Below, in pieces: positions 26,514 to 35,451 of a stretch of DNA of 64,000 nt. Source of the stretch: a virus. The translations under genes were made by a program, and so were the position numbers. Every line of letters starts with the position of its first letter. The stretch's first letter is position 1. The stretch lies in the IMG/VR virus record IMGVR_UViG_3300042882_001046, positions 1 through 64,000 of that record; one strand, 5' to 3'. Under the pieces are notes generated by a model. It had not been told where the DNA came from and made no database searches. It was given only the letters and a program-made list of their open reading frames with translations.

Positions 26514-27320
26514 ATGAACAATACATTATCATTATCAGTTATATTACCAATAAAATCAGCAAAGGCAAAAGATTTTACTGAGTACTTTGAAAAAGCAATC
26601 ACATCTTTAAAGAACCAACAAATTGTATTTGAAGAATTAGTTATTGTTCACACTCAAGAACAATCGTTAGTTGAAATTTTAGACACTTACGATTTTGGAG
26701 AATTAAACGTCACAAAACTTCTATGGGACAAAGAATCTAATTATGCGGACCAAGTTAATCACGGTATTAAAAACGCTAAAGGAACTTGGGTTTCTCTTTT
26801 TGAATTTGATGACGAATATTCTTCTATTTGGTTTAAGAATGTAAAAAACTATATTGACTCATATCCAGAAGTTCAAATGTTTTTACCCGTGGTTGTTGAA
26901 ACGGATGAAAAAGGATTGTTTGCTGGTTTTACAAATGAAGCAACATTCGCAGCAAATTTCTCACAGGAAATGGGAATTTTAACAAACGACACATTACAAG
27001 AATATCAAAATTTTCAAACCGCAGGTTCAGTATTTAAAAAATCGATTATAGAAGATTTTGGAGGATTTAAACCTTCCATCAAGTTAACTTTCATCTACGA
27101 GTTCTTATTAAGATTGACGTACAACTCAATTTCAATTATGACAATCCCTAGACTTGGATACAAACACGTAAACTTGAGAGAGGGTTCTATTTTTTGGAAC
27201 TACAAGTATGGTGAAAACAAAATGGTTGAAGACGAAGTAAAATTTTGGATTCAAACCGCAAAACGAGAATATTTCTTCACTGACGACAGAGTCATAAAAT
27301 ATCAATCTGAAAATGCGTAA
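26514..27320 (+). CDS. Family 2 glycosyltransferase-like protein
   Basis: 268 residues. The GT-A start SLSVILPIKSAKAKDFTEYFEKA, the nucleotide-binding VNHGIKNAKGTWVSLFEFDDEY (~82-103) with an acidic FDDEY in the DxD position, and a late TAGSVFKKSIIEDFGGF block are those of GT2 enzymes. Cytoplasmic. It follows the GT-B gene by one base (TAA-T-ATG) and ends directly before the sigma factor gene, so both may share one mRNA with it. Confidence 0.75.
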   Translation: MNNTLSLSVILPIKSAKAKDFTEYFEKAITSLKNQQIVFEELVIVHTQEQSLVEILDTYDFGELNVTKLLWDKESNYADQVNHGIKNAKGTWVSLFEFDDEYSSIWFKNVKNYIDSYPEVQMFLPVVVETDEKGLFAGFTNEATFAANFSQEMGILTNDTLQEYQNFQTAGSVFKKSIIEDFGGFKPSIKLTFIYEFLLRLTYNSISIMTIPRLGYKHVNLREGSIFWNYKYGENKMVEDEVKFWIQTAKREYFFTDDRVIKYQSENA

Positions 27321-28067
27321 ATGCAAGAAACACTCTCTGCCACAACAGAAGATGTTTTATCTAAAAAAAGAGGAAGAAAAGCGGTTAACTTAAATTATTT
27401 TGATGTAAGAGAAGAGGAGGCGGTAAGAAATTTTCTAATCGCCGAAACATCATACGAAAAGAATAAGATTTATAACGAATTTTTAAGAGGCCCTCTTGAT
27501 AAGATGATTTCATCTATTATTAGGCGATATAAATTATATCGAAAGGATATGGACTTCAATGAAATTCATACGGATACCCATTCCTTTTTAATGACCAAAG
27601 TTGACAAGTTTAAGCCTGACAAAAACAAAAAGGCTTATTCTTATTTTGGGACTATTTGCAAGAACTACTTGATGGGTCAAATCATTAAGGACCAAAAAGA
27701 AACTAATAGAAAAATATCTTACGAAGACATTTCATCTAGCCTTGAGGAAAGGGCTGACATGTCTTATAGAATAGATGATGACGTAATTGAAACTCATGTT
27801 ATTATTAATGAATATCTTAAAGAGTTAAAGGAATTCATTGAATCTGAACAGTTAAATGATAATGAACGAAAATTAGGTTATGCCTTAATTGATTTGTTTG
27901 ATAACTACGAAAGCATATTCTCAGGTGCGGATAATAACAAATTTAATAAAAATGTTATTCTATTATCACTACGAGAAATGACAAATTTAAGTACAAAAGA
28001 GATTCGTAGTTCTATCAAAAGATTCAAAAAATTATATACAATCATTCAGGTTAAAATGAAAAACTAA
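27321..28067 (+). CDS. gp55-like late-transcription sigma factor
   Basis: 248 residues. The basic N-terminus (KKRGRKAVNLNYFDV) is followed by IYNEFLRGPLDKMISSIIRRYKLYRK and a sigma region-2-like block, HTDTHSFLMTKVDKFKPDKNKKAYSYFGTICKN (~92-124), which matches T4 gp55 and related phage late sigmas. A C-terminal HTH-like helix pair (LREMTNLSTKEIRSSIKRFKKL) may contact DNA. It should direct host RNA polymerase to phage late promoters. The recurrent TATTTAT(A/T/C) boxes in this window are the best candidates. Confidence 0.85.
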   Translation: MQETLSATTEDVLSKKRGRKAVNLNYFDVREEEAVRNFLIAETSYEKNKIYNEFLRGPLDKMISSIIRRYKLYRKDMDFNEIHTDTHSFLMTKVDKFKPDKNKKAYSYFGTICKNYLMGQIIKDQKETNRKISYEDISSSLEERADMSYRIDDDVIETHVIINEYLKELKEFIESEQLNDNERKLGYALIDLFDNYESIFSGADNNKFNKNVILLSLREMTNLSTKEIRSSIKRFKKLYTIIQVKMKN

Positions 28068-28075
28068 TAAAAAAG

Positions 28076-28083
28076 TATTTATA
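28076..28083 (+). promoter_or_regulatory. Late-type promoter box TATTTATA
   Basis: TATTTATA sits only 3 nt before the ATG at 28087, at the start of the baseplate gene group and right after the late sigma gene. The short distance suggests a leaderless or nearly leaderless mRNA. Confidence 0.6.
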
Positions 28084-28086
28084 GGT

Positions 28087-28455
28087 ATGCCAAGACCACA
28101 GAGAAAAGAAATTAATTTTACTAAAGATTCTATATTATCGCTTATGCAAGAAATCTATAATGAGCTTGTCGAGCAAAGACAGACTGCAATTAGAATTCAA
28201 AATAAAATGTTAGCAATGTTGAAAGACCCTGCTGATATGACAACTATTGGCCCTGTAATTGAAAAACAACAAAAAATTGTTAATGATTGTGTTGAGAAAA
28301 AAATCAGTTTGTCAAAATTACAATCCAGCATTTGGGAAAAATCAAACAATAACAAAGAAGAATCATTTTCAATTGCAGATTTGGATGACGATTTAATACA
28401 GAATCTTATTGAAAAAGATGTTTCCAACGATGAGGAATCATATAAAATGAGATAA
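28087..28455 (+). CDS. Unknown phage protein, helical
   Basis: 122 residues, almost all predicted helix with Gln/Glu/Lys-rich stretches (LMQEIYNELVEQRQTAIRIQNKML, VIEKQQKIVNDCVEKKISL), so a coiled coil is likely. The C-terminus is acidic (DLDDDLIQNLIEKD). No family is recognised. It is the first gene of the baseplate-type group, 3 nt before the next gene, so a role in tail or baseplate assembly is plausible but inferred. Confidence 0.65.
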   Translation: MPRPQRKEINFTKDSILSLMQEIYNELVEQRQTAIRIQNKMLAMLKDPADMTTIGPVIEKQQKIVNDCVEKKISLSKLQSSIWEKSNNNKEESFSIADLDDDLIQNLIEKDVSNDEESYKMR

Positions 28456-28458
28456 GAT

Positions 28459-30558
28459 ATGCCATTAGATTTAAATTCTACTCAACAATCGATATCAAGC
28501 AAACTTGATGCATTTAAAACCTATACAGACGTATCAAGGTCTGAAAAAGGTTTTTTAGGCAAGTTGGCAAATTCTGCATCAGAGGCAAATTCACAAATTA
28601 CAAGTCAGTTAGACAAGGTAAAAGATTTACAAAAAAGATTTCAGAGAGACCCAAAAAACTCAATGGACCAACTTCTTGGGTTTTTAGGTCAAACACAGGG
28701 AAATGGGTCTGGTACTTTAACATATTTAAGAAAAAAAATATTAGAGGCCGCGGCAAAAATTGAGCCCAAGTTATCTGGCATAATGAAAGAAGAAACAATC
28801 AAAGCCCTTGGTTGTTCTGTTGAACAGACGTATAATGGTACTTCTTCCGCTAGTTTATCTATCCAACCTTTACCTTTAAGGCCTCAACAAGAAGGAATAT
28901 ATATTCCCGTAAATTCTATAGATTTTTTTTCAAATTTAAAACAATCGCCAGAAACAAAATTTGGTAAGGTTTATTACGAAAAACCAGAACCATCAGGTAG
29001 TCTTACATTCAAACCATTTGGAGGAAGCGTTCCTTTCCCAATGAACAAACAGTTATATAACTTAATGACCTCAGATAACGAAAATAGGTCTTTTAGTCAA
29101 ATAAATGGTAAAAATTATTTAGGTAAATCAGGTCAAAATCTTTTTGATATTCAGTATTCCAAAACAAATAGTTTTGGAGTTACTGGCGATTATTATAGAA
29201 TTATTTTAGTTGATAGGGAAGATGGTTCGGGAAATTTAACTAATAATGTTGGTGAATTTATATCCGATTATTATAGCACAATTAAATTGATTGATACAGT
29301 TGATATTGGAGCTCAAATTGTGAATTTAATATCAGGTGCAATAAATATACAAGCACAAGTTGGGTACGGAGCATTAGATAACCAAAGTAGATTTAGTTTA
29401 ATTGCTGCAAGAATACTTGGACTTTGTTTTGACGATAGAAGAGAAATTGATGTAAGCGGAGTTGCCAAAGTTGCAGAATTGGACGGCGTTGACGATTCTT
29501 TTTTCGAATTAAATGAAATTGATTTACGAAACATTGAAGTTCAGATTTCAAACATTCAAAAAGGAATAATAGAATTTCAAGATTGTGATAATATAAAGTT
29601 ACCTGTAGATTCTGAAGTTTTAGTTGATGAATTGATTGACTTTAGGGATACCGAAAGCGGTACTACGGTTGAAGAACAAGTTGCAGTTTTAGAAACAATT
29701 ATTGATTCAATATCAAATAATCCTGATTGGTCTTTGAATGGTCCTAACAGTTTAAATGTTAAAGTATCAATAGATACAAACGTAATTAAAAAAATTCCTT
29801 TAGCGGTAGCCGCGGGAGTTTTAACACCTAAAAATCTATTACCACTATACACTTTATTATCTGTTGTACAATCAGGCGCAACATACACATATAATCAAGC
29901 AGTATCAAGCGCAAACACTTTTATAAATTCCGCAAACACAATAAGTACTAATGTCGGTAACGCAGGTGCAAACATTGGTAAACAGGGTAGTAATATTGTT
30001 AACGACGGAGCGGACTTTTTAAAAAAATATAAAACATTTTCAATTCAGGTAATTTCAAAAATAAATGCTGAGTTTTTAAAAGTTTTATATGAAATACTAA
30101 AAAAAGATATTATAAATTTAGTTTCTATTATTATTCAAGATGCGGTAAAATCTAAGATTCTAAAAAAATATGCCATTATTTTAAGATTAGTTCAATTAGC
30201 ACTTATTATATCTCAATTAATTAATGACTATAGAAAGTGTAAAAGTCTTTTAGATAATATTTTACTATTGTTAAATTTGGTTGGTCAATTTGTTAAAAAA
30301 CCAGGAAATGAAATACCTCTTCCTTTATTGGCATTGGCAAGTTTGTTACCTGGTACTTCTCCCGAAAGAACAACAACAAATGCAATTGAAGGTCTTCAAG
30401 GATTAGGAATTCCAACAGGTACCTTACCTGATGGTTCACCAAATTTGATGTTATTATATAATCTTGTTTCAAATAAAGCAATTGATAGGGAAGAAGCTGA
30501 AAATGGTAAAATTGAGGTTGTTACTTTATCAGGACCAGGATTCGGTAAAAAATTATAA
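28459..30558 (+). CDS. Large baseplate/virion structural protein (putative)
   Basis: 699 residues. N-terminal ~110 residues are helical (SEASEANSQ-type, Gln/Lys-rich). A beta-rich middle with GSLTFKPFGGSVPFPMN and Tyr/Asn-rich segments follows. From ~470 to 640 there are long hydrophobic helices (VISKINAEFLKVLYEILKKD, YAIILRLVQLALIISQLI) that could be membrane-active or buried. It lies two genes before the gp5-like gene and shares the late promoter, so I infer a baseplate or tail-tip protein. No exact family recognised. Confidence 0.6.
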   Translation: MPLDLNSTQQSISSKLDAFKTYTDVSRSEKGFLGKLANSASEANSQITSQLDKVKDLQKRFQRDPKNSMDQLLGFLGQTQGNGSGTLTYLRKKILEAAAKIEPKLSGIMKEETIKALGCSVEQTYNGTSSASLSIQPLPLRPQQEGIYIPVNSIDFFSNLKQSPETKFGKVYYEKPEPSGSLTFKPFGGSVPFPMNKQLYNLMTSDNENRSFSQINGKNYLGKSGQNLFDIQYSKTNSFGVTGDYYRIILVDREDGSGNLTNNVGEFISDYYSTIKLIDTVDIGAQIVNLISGAINIQAQVGYGALDNQSRFSLIAARILGLCFDDRREIDVSGVAKVAELDGVDDSFFELNEIDLRNIEVQISNIQKGIIEFQDCDNIKLPVDSEVLVDELIDFRDTESGTTVEEQVAVLETIIDSISNNPDWSLNGPNSLNVKVSIDTNVIKKIPLAVAAGVLTPKNLLPLYTLLSVVQSGATYTYNQAVSSANTFINSANTISTNVGNAGANIGKQGSNIVNDGADFLKKYKTFSIQVISKINAEFLKVLYEILKKDIINLVSIIIQDAVKSKILKKYAIILRLVQLALIISQLINDYRKCKSLLDNILLLLNLVGQFVKKPGNEIPLPLLALASLLPGTSPERTTTNAIEGLQGLGIPTGTLPDGSPNLMLLYNLVSNKAIDREEAENGKIEVVTLSGPGFGKKL

Positions 30559-30560
30559 AA

Positions 30561-30773
30561 ATGAAAGACGAAAAATTTGAAGAAATTATAAATGGGATAT
30601 CCAATCTAAAGGATTTACCTAATACTAAATTAGTTGAGTATTTAGACTTATTGTCGTCAGATTTTGAGTCAACAAAAGAATCGATTATAAAAGGTACTCT
30701 TTATTTAGATAAAGTAGAAGAGATGTATAACAGAATATTAAAAACATATCAAGAAAGAAATAATGGAAAATAA
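30561..30773 (+). CDS. Unknown small helical protein
   Basis: 70 residues, helical and acidic (EEIINGISNLKDLPNTKLVEYLDLL). Its 3' end overlaps the gp5-like gene by 11 nt, so translation is likely coupled. It could be a small chaperone or baseplate subunit for the neighbour; this is inferred from position only. Confidence 0.6.
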   Translation: MKDEKFEEIINGISNLKDLPNTKLVEYLDLLSSDFESTKESIIKGTLYLDKVEEMYNRILKTYQERNNGK

Positions 30774-32298
30774 CTCAATATTTTTTCAGTGTAGGGTATT
30801 AAATACAGAAGACCCAATGATGCTTGGTAGAATCAGGGGTGTTCGACTTATTGACAATTACGATGACATTCTTAAAGGTATTAGTGACCCTCCATGGAAT
30901 GAGGAGAAAGACATTTGGACATCTAGAGACCCATTTGTTTTTAACACATTACTCCCATATTTTGTATACTCAGTTCCAAAAGTTGACGAGTTAGTACAGG
31001 TTATTTATGTAAACAAAGATTTTCAATACCAAAATCAGTACTACGTACAAAATACTTTTTCTAGTCCCACCGCAACCTTTAAAGAATTTTATTTCGGAGG
31101 AAATAAATTTACAGGTACGGGTATGCAAATTAAAAACCCAAAACCATTAAAAAATCAAGACGGTACTTTAACAGACCAATCTGTACATAAAGGTGTGTTT
31201 CCTCAACCTGGGGATAACGCTCTTATGGGTAGAGGTAGTGCTGATGTTGTGGTTAAACAAGATGAAATTTTAATTAGAGCTGGAAAATTCAAAGGAGCAC
31301 AACTTCAACCAAACGTAATTCCTGTCGCCAATCAACAAAGAGGATTTCTTCAGTTATCAAAATTTCAAAGTGTATTACAAAATTTAGAACCTAAAGTTTA
31401 CTACGAATTGAGGGATGATGTTTTGATGACAAAATATCTTATCGAATGGGTTATTGTTAATCCTGAAAACGCTCAAGATAAATTTACTGGTTCTGTGTAT
31501 TTGTACCAACTAAAACCTGACGTAACAGTAAACTCAAAAAACATTACAGTTGATAGTGTTGTTGCGGATAATTTAAAAAAATTAGTTGCAACCGAAACAT
31601 TTACGTCACTATCAAAACAAGACGTTATAAGATTTATTAATAATTTTATAAAAACGTGTAACTCTAAAAATGTTACCGAAAGTGGAATTAAATTATTTGA
31701 TGACAATAACGCGTCATCTAAATTTCCAATGTATTACAGACCAAGTACGTTGATGTATTCTAAATTAAGTCCATCAACTAATATGGGTTCTTCCGCAACC
31801 GCAATAGAAGTAAAAAACATTAGTGAAATTTATAAAGGAATTAAATTAAACCCAGCACTTAAAGGAGGGTTTGGATTAATTTATTCCAAAGGTAAAGTTG
31901 GTATTCCAAGGACCCCAATTAAAAAAGTTGCCAAACAACAAAAATATGTAAATCAAGAGTCTTCATATGGTGCATTAGGAAGTGACATATTATTTTTAGT
32001 TTCTCATAATTCACAAATTCCAGGTAAAGGAAAAATTAATTTTGACGATACTTTATATGGAATTTCACCTGAAAAATTTACAAATGAATTTTTACCAAAA
32101 ACATCAAGTATGGTTAGAGGTGAAGAATTAATTGAATTGATTTCACTTATTGTTAGGTTCTTAGTTACACACACTCACGCATATCCTGGATTACCACCAG
32201 TACCTGTTACACAAGATGGGACATCCGCACAAGGCATACTTACAGAACTTCAAAACGCAGCAAATAAGATTCTAAACGGAAATATCCGACTTAATTGA
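30763..32298 (+). CDS. gp5-like baseplate hub/spike protein with OB-fold
   Basis: 511 residues. The N-terminus (FFQCRVLNTEDPMMLGRIRGVRL) follows the OB-fold start of T4 gp5/VgrG-type proteins, and VPKVDELVQVIYVNKDFQYQNQYYV continues it. Near the C-terminus THTHAYPGLPPVPVTQDG matches the conserved His/Pro segment of T4-like gp5 proteins. A lysozyme domain like that of T4 gp5 is not visible, and there is no obvious beta-helix repeat. It should form part of the tail hub that punctures the envelope. Confidence 0.75.
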   Translation: MENNSIFFQCRVLNTEDPMMLGRIRGVRLIDNYDDILKGISDPPWNEEKDIWTSRDPFVFNTLLPYFVYSVPKVDELVQVIYVNKDFQYQNQYYVQNTFSSPTATFKEFYFGGNKFTGTGMQIKNPKPLKNQDGTLTDQSVHKGVFPQPGDNALMGRGSADVVVKQDEILIRAGKFKGAQLQPNVIPVANQQRGFLQLSKFQSVLQNLEPKVYYELRDDVLMTKYLIEWVIVNPENAQDKFTGSVYLYQLKPDVTVNSKNITVDSVVADNLKKLVATETFTSLSKQDVIRFINNFIKTCNSKNVTESGIKLFDDNNASSKFPMYYRPSTLMYSKLSPSTNMGSSATAIEVKNISEIYKGIKLNPALKGGFGLIYSKGKVGIPRTPIKKVAKQQKYVNQESSYGALGSDILFLVSHNSQIPGKGKINFDDTLYGISPEKFTNEFLPKTSSMVRGEELIELISLIVRFLVTHTHAYPGLPPVPVTQDGTSAQGILTELQNAANKILNGNIRLN

Positions 32299-32306
32299 TA
32301 TTTATT
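32299..32306 (+). promoter_or_regulatory. Late-type promoter box TATTTATT
   Basis: TATTTATT lies 13 nt before the ATG at 32320, in the 21-nt gap after the gp5-like gene. It may give the next gene an extra late transcript. Confidence 0.5.
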
Positions 32307-32319
32307 GAATAAAAGATAA

Positions 32320-33828
32320 ATGTCGATTTTAAGGTCTTACATAAATAAAAATAACACCATCATTTCTAACTCATATGTTAACACGGGAAGAAACCCTGTT
32401 ATTGAGTTAAATTTTGGTGCTTCGGATTTAATAGTTCCGAATTACGGTTACACAAGATTTATCTTTGATTTGGATTTATCTTTACTGCGCCAGAATATTT
32501 CTTCGGGAGTTATTTCTACAGGTTGCACCTCAGCAATGACTCATACATTAAAAATGACTAACACATCTTCGTTTGACAATGAACTATTAAATTCATTTAT
32601 GTCTAACGAAAGAAGAAGAGCAACATCATTTGATTTAATTCTTTTTAGAATTCCACAAATATCAGGAGACACAGGTGGTCCACAATATTGGGACGAAGGA
32701 GTTGGATACGATTATAATGATTTTAACATTGCACAAAACAGTGCAAATGGTGGGGCGTCTCCCTTAACATATGTTGATAGTAGAGCATATTCTACAAGAC
32801 CTTCAAACTGGTATCAAACAACAACAATATCAGGTTGGTCTCAAAACGGTATCTACAACAATAAGAATGAGGGCACTGTAAACTATTCAGGGTTAACAAT
32901 CGTAGCAAGACAACATTTTGAACTTGGTAACGAAGACCTTAATATGGATATGAGTAGTGAAATTAACGGTGTATTGAATGGTTCTATTACAGGTGTAACA
33001 GGATGGGGATTGGCATATCTTCCTCAGATAGAAAACATTACAGGTCTTACCGACAGTTATAGTGTGGCGTTTTTCTCAAGACAAACTCAAACATTCTATC
33101 AACCTTTTTTACTTACAGATTATAATGATTTAATTCAAGATAATAGAAACCAATTTTTAAAGAACCAAGAAAACAAATTGTTTTTATACGTTTATCAGAA
33201 TGGTGATTTAGTTAATTTAGATTCCGACCCATACGTTAGAATTGAAGATAGAAATGGGGATGCTGTTAGTGGTATGTCTTCTTTGAATACTTGTTTAAGG
33301 ACTAAAGGGGTTTACGAAGTTGTTGTTCCTAACGGATTTTCAAATTATCCAACGCCATGTTTATTTTATGATGTTTGGTCAGGTTTAACAATCAATGGAC
33401 AATCTATTCCTAATGTAACAAATCAATTCACATTACAACCATATAGTGCGGGTATTCAAATTGGTTCAATGTCAAAAGAACCTCAAATTTATGGATTTGA
33501 TTTTTACGGTATTTTACAAAACGAAAAAATATTAAACACAGATATTCGTAAAGTTGGTGTAACAATCAAACAGGCATATACAGGTCAACAACTATTATTA
33601 GATGTTTCTGGATTCTATAGAGTGTATGTTATGGAAGGAACAACAGAGGTTCTTGTTCAAGATTGGACTCCAATTAACAGAACACCAAATGAGTATTATT
33701 TTATATTTGACATGAGAGACAAAATTCCAAATCAATATTATGTCGACATTCAAGTGAATACTTCAGGAGAAAAAGATACTTATAAAAGACAATTAACATT
33801 TTCAATTGTAAATACGAAACAATCATGA
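32320..33828 (+). CDS. Large beta-rich virion protein (unknown family)
   Basis: 502 residues, rich in Tyr, Asn, Gly, Ser and Thr with many short strands (NPVIELNFGASDLIVPNYGYTRFIFDL, YQTTTISGWSQNG). No signal peptide or membrane helix. Composition fits a tail, baseplate or fibre-attachment protein, and it lies next to the gp5-like gene. The C-terminal ~100 residues (GVTIKQAYTGQQLLLDVSGFYRVYVMEG) look like an Ig- or bacterial-Ig-like beta-sandwich. No family recognised with certainty. Confidence 0.6.
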   Translation: MSILRSYINKNNTIISNSYVNTGRNPVIELNFGASDLIVPNYGYTRFIFDLDLSLLRQNISSGVISTGCTSAMTHTLKMTNTSSFDNELLNSFMSNERRRATSFDLILFRIPQISGDTGGPQYWDEGVGYDYNDFNIAQNSANGGASPLTYVDSRAYSTRPSNWYQTTTISGWSQNGIYNNKNEGTVNYSGLTIVARQHFELGNEDLNMDMSSEINGVLNGSITGVTGWGLAYLPQIENITGLTDSYSVAFFSRQTQTFYQPFLLTDYNDLIQDNRNQFLKNQENKLFLYVYQNGDLVNLDSDPYVRIEDRNGDAVSGMSSLNTCLRTKGVYEVVVPNGFSNYPTPCLFYDVWSGLTINGQSIPNVTNQFTLQPYSAGIQIGSMSKEPQIYGFDFYGILQNEKILNTDIRKVGVTIKQAYTGQQLLLDVSGFYRVYVMEGTTEVLVQDWTPINRTPNEYYFIFDMRDKIPNQYYVDIQVNTSGEKDTYKRQLTFSIVNTKQS

Positions 33829-34295
33829 GCAGAATAGTAAAGTTAACAGAAAAAGATATAACTAAGTTAGTTAATAAAGTTTTGAAGGAACAAGAACAAG
33901 AAACTGAAAACTATATGTTTTTTAGTAATCTAAAACAAATGGCAAGACAATGTCAAATGTTATTAGATATGGACCCACAAATGCTTGATGAAATCATTAA
34001 GGATGGTCACGATTGGGCGGATGACCACGTAACAGAAGCCAAAACGAATATGGACCAAGTTTTTGACTTTTTTATGAATGAAAAAAATAAAAGAGAACAA
34101 TATGTTGATTACGAAGACATTAGTGAAGGAAGAAAAAAAACTGGTACCAAACTTTGTTCAAGAGGAAAAGCAGCCGCGAAATCAAAATTCAAGGTTTATC
34201 CATCCGCTTATGCTAATGGATACGCAGTCCAAGTTTGTAAAGGTAAAATGCCAGGTTTAGACGGTAAGAAACATTGTTCAGGCACCTATTGTTAA
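33825..34295 (+). CDS. Phage protein with N-terminal targeting-like helix and Cys/Lys C-terminal domain
   Basis: 156 residues. The N-terminus (VKLTEKDITKLVNKVLKEQ) is an amphipathic helix ending in L-K-E-Q, a possible gp21-type cleavage site. The C-terminal part (TKLCSRGKAAAKSKFKVYPS, GYAVQVCKGKMPG) is a short Cys/Lys-rich module I have seen repeatedly in phage proteins; it is basic and might bind DNA. It overlaps the previous gene by 4 nt. I infer a capsid-internal or virion-associated protein. Confidence 0.65.
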   Translation: MSRIVKLTEKDITKLVNKVLKEQEQETENYMFFSNLKQMARQCQMLLDMDPQMLDEIIKDGHDWADDHVTEAKTNMDQVFDFFMNEKNKREQYVDYEDISEGRKKTGTKLCSRGKAAAKSKFKVYPSAYANGYAVQVCKGKMPGLDGKKHCSGTYC

Positions 34296-34319
34296 TCCAA
34301 AATTTTTGCCTTAAATTTG
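34289..34319 (+). promoter_or_regulatory. Bacteroidetes-type promoter, leaderless arrangement
   Basis: TTG at 34289-34291, a 20-nt spacer and TAAATTTG at 34312-34319 match the Bacteroidetes consensus TTTG/TAnnTTTG. The ATG at 34324 follows after exactly 4 nt, so the mRNA probably begins at or next to the start codon. It reads the gene at 34324. Confidence 0.65.
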
Positions 34320-34323
34320 CCAT

Positions 34324-34743
34324 ATGGAAAAGAAAGACAAGAGGACATTGGGGTATTTTACAAAAATACTATATAAATTCTATTTAAAACTTAAAGATAA
34401 ATTTGACCCTTCACCAAAAATTACGGACGAAGAAAGATATTGTGTTCAAATTTGTATGAAGTTGTTGGATAATTATCTATCCAAATTGACATTTGCTCCT
34501 GTGTCCGAAAGTAGATATATTGTTAATGAAGACAAACAAATGTTTGTTGTAATTAACAACCACACAATCAACATTACAAATCATGTATATTCATACACCA
34601 TTTATATTCAAGACCATTCATCGTATTCAAGACTAACTAAAAAATTTGATTCAATTCTTGAAGAGGAAAGACAAAATATTCAAGATGAAATAAGACGTAA
34701 CATTAAACATTCGTTACAAACTATTTTGGACGGACTTGATTAA
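34324..34743 (+). CDS. Unknown phage protein under host-type promoter
   Basis: 139 residues, soluble and mixed alpha/beta: a basic start (KKDKRTLGYFTKILYKFYLKLKDKF), a central strand pair (RYIVNEDKQMFVVINNHTINITNHVYSYTIYI) and a C-terminal helix (DEIRRNIKHSLQTILDG). I do not recognise a family. A strong host-type promoter and an isolated position between virion genes suggest early or constitutive expression. Its 3' end overlaps the convergent gene by 23 nt. Confidence 0.65.
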   Translation: MEKKDKRTLGYFTKILYKFYLKLKDKFDPSPKITDEERYCVQICMKLLDNYLSKLTFAPVSESRYIVNEDKQMFVVINNHTINITNHVYSYTIYIQDHSSYSRLTKKFDSILEEERQNIQDEIRRNIKHSLQTILDGLD

Positions 34744-35413
34744 TATGTTCTCTTAATACCTTACGTATCGTATTTGTTATTGATTCATTTTTAGGTTTGT
34801 ACGATACCATTTTTGGTTTGTTGCCAGTACCCACTTTTGAGTGGGTTTTTTCTGCCTTTCTTTTTTGAGCACAAGCCGCTCTTTTCTGACTATCAGACAT
34901 TTTTGATGCAACTCCCGCGGCTCTACATTTAGGATATCCTTTATCTGTTGCATTTGGTCTACCACACGGAGGATGACCACCACCTTCTTTTTTTCTACAA
35001 ATATTTACCCACGGACCTTTTGGTTGTTTTGAACCTTTAGGTTTTTTCTTAGTGCCAAACCAAACCGCCAAGTCTTCTTTTAAAAGAGATTCTTTTAAGG
35101 GCTCCCCACTTATTGTTGGGTTAATCGCAGAACCTTCTTCATCGTTCTGCCCTGTATAGAATTGTTTTAAATAATCGTCAACTTTACTAATCTTTTTGGT
35201 TCTTTTTTCAATTCTTTCTCTTTCTTCAGGAGATTCAAGATAATCTCCGTCGGCTTCTTGATATGCTAACTGAGCGTTTGTGTATTTGTAAACAGGGTTT
35301 ATAAAAGGACCCAATTCTTCCTCAGTCCAATCTTGTGGAGCTAAAATGATTGGAACTTTAAATTTTCCAGAACTACCTGAACTAGTTGCCTCTTTTAGTG
35401 TATTTTTTTTCAT
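34721..35413 (-). CDS. DUF5872-like phage protein
   Basis: 230 residues. Residues ~130-200 (GPWVNICRKKEGGGHPPCGR, YPKCRAAGVASKMSDSQKRAA) match a Cys/Lys/Gly module recalled as DUF5872, common in phages. The first half is acidic and probably disordered. The protein ends with a helix (NTIRKVLREH) that resembles the N-terminal helix of the 33825 protein. A zinc- or DNA-binding role is possible. It is convergent with the 34324 gene (23-nt overlap) and has a TATTTATT box upstream. Confidence 0.7.
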   Translation of the reverse strand: MKKNTLKEATSSGSSGKFKVPIILAPQDWTEEELGPFINPVYKYTNAQLAYQEADGDYLESPEERERIEKRTKKISKVDDYLKQFYTGQNDEEGSAINPTISGEPLKESLLKEDLAVWFGTKKKPKGSKQPKGPWVNICRKKEGGGHPPCGRPNATDKGYPKCRAAGVASKMSDSQKRAACAQKRKAEKTHSKVGTGNKPKMVSYKPKNESITNTIRKVLREHINQVRPK

Positions 35414-35425
35414 ATTATTTACTAT

Positions 35426-35433
35426 AATAAATA
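35426..35433 (-). promoter_or_regulatory. Late-type promoter box TATTTATT for the DUF5872-like gene
   Basis: The plus strand reads AATAAATA, so TATTTATT points toward the minus-strand ATG at 35413, 12 nt away. Confidence 0.5.
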
Positions 35434-35451
35434 TACAAACAGATTAGAATT

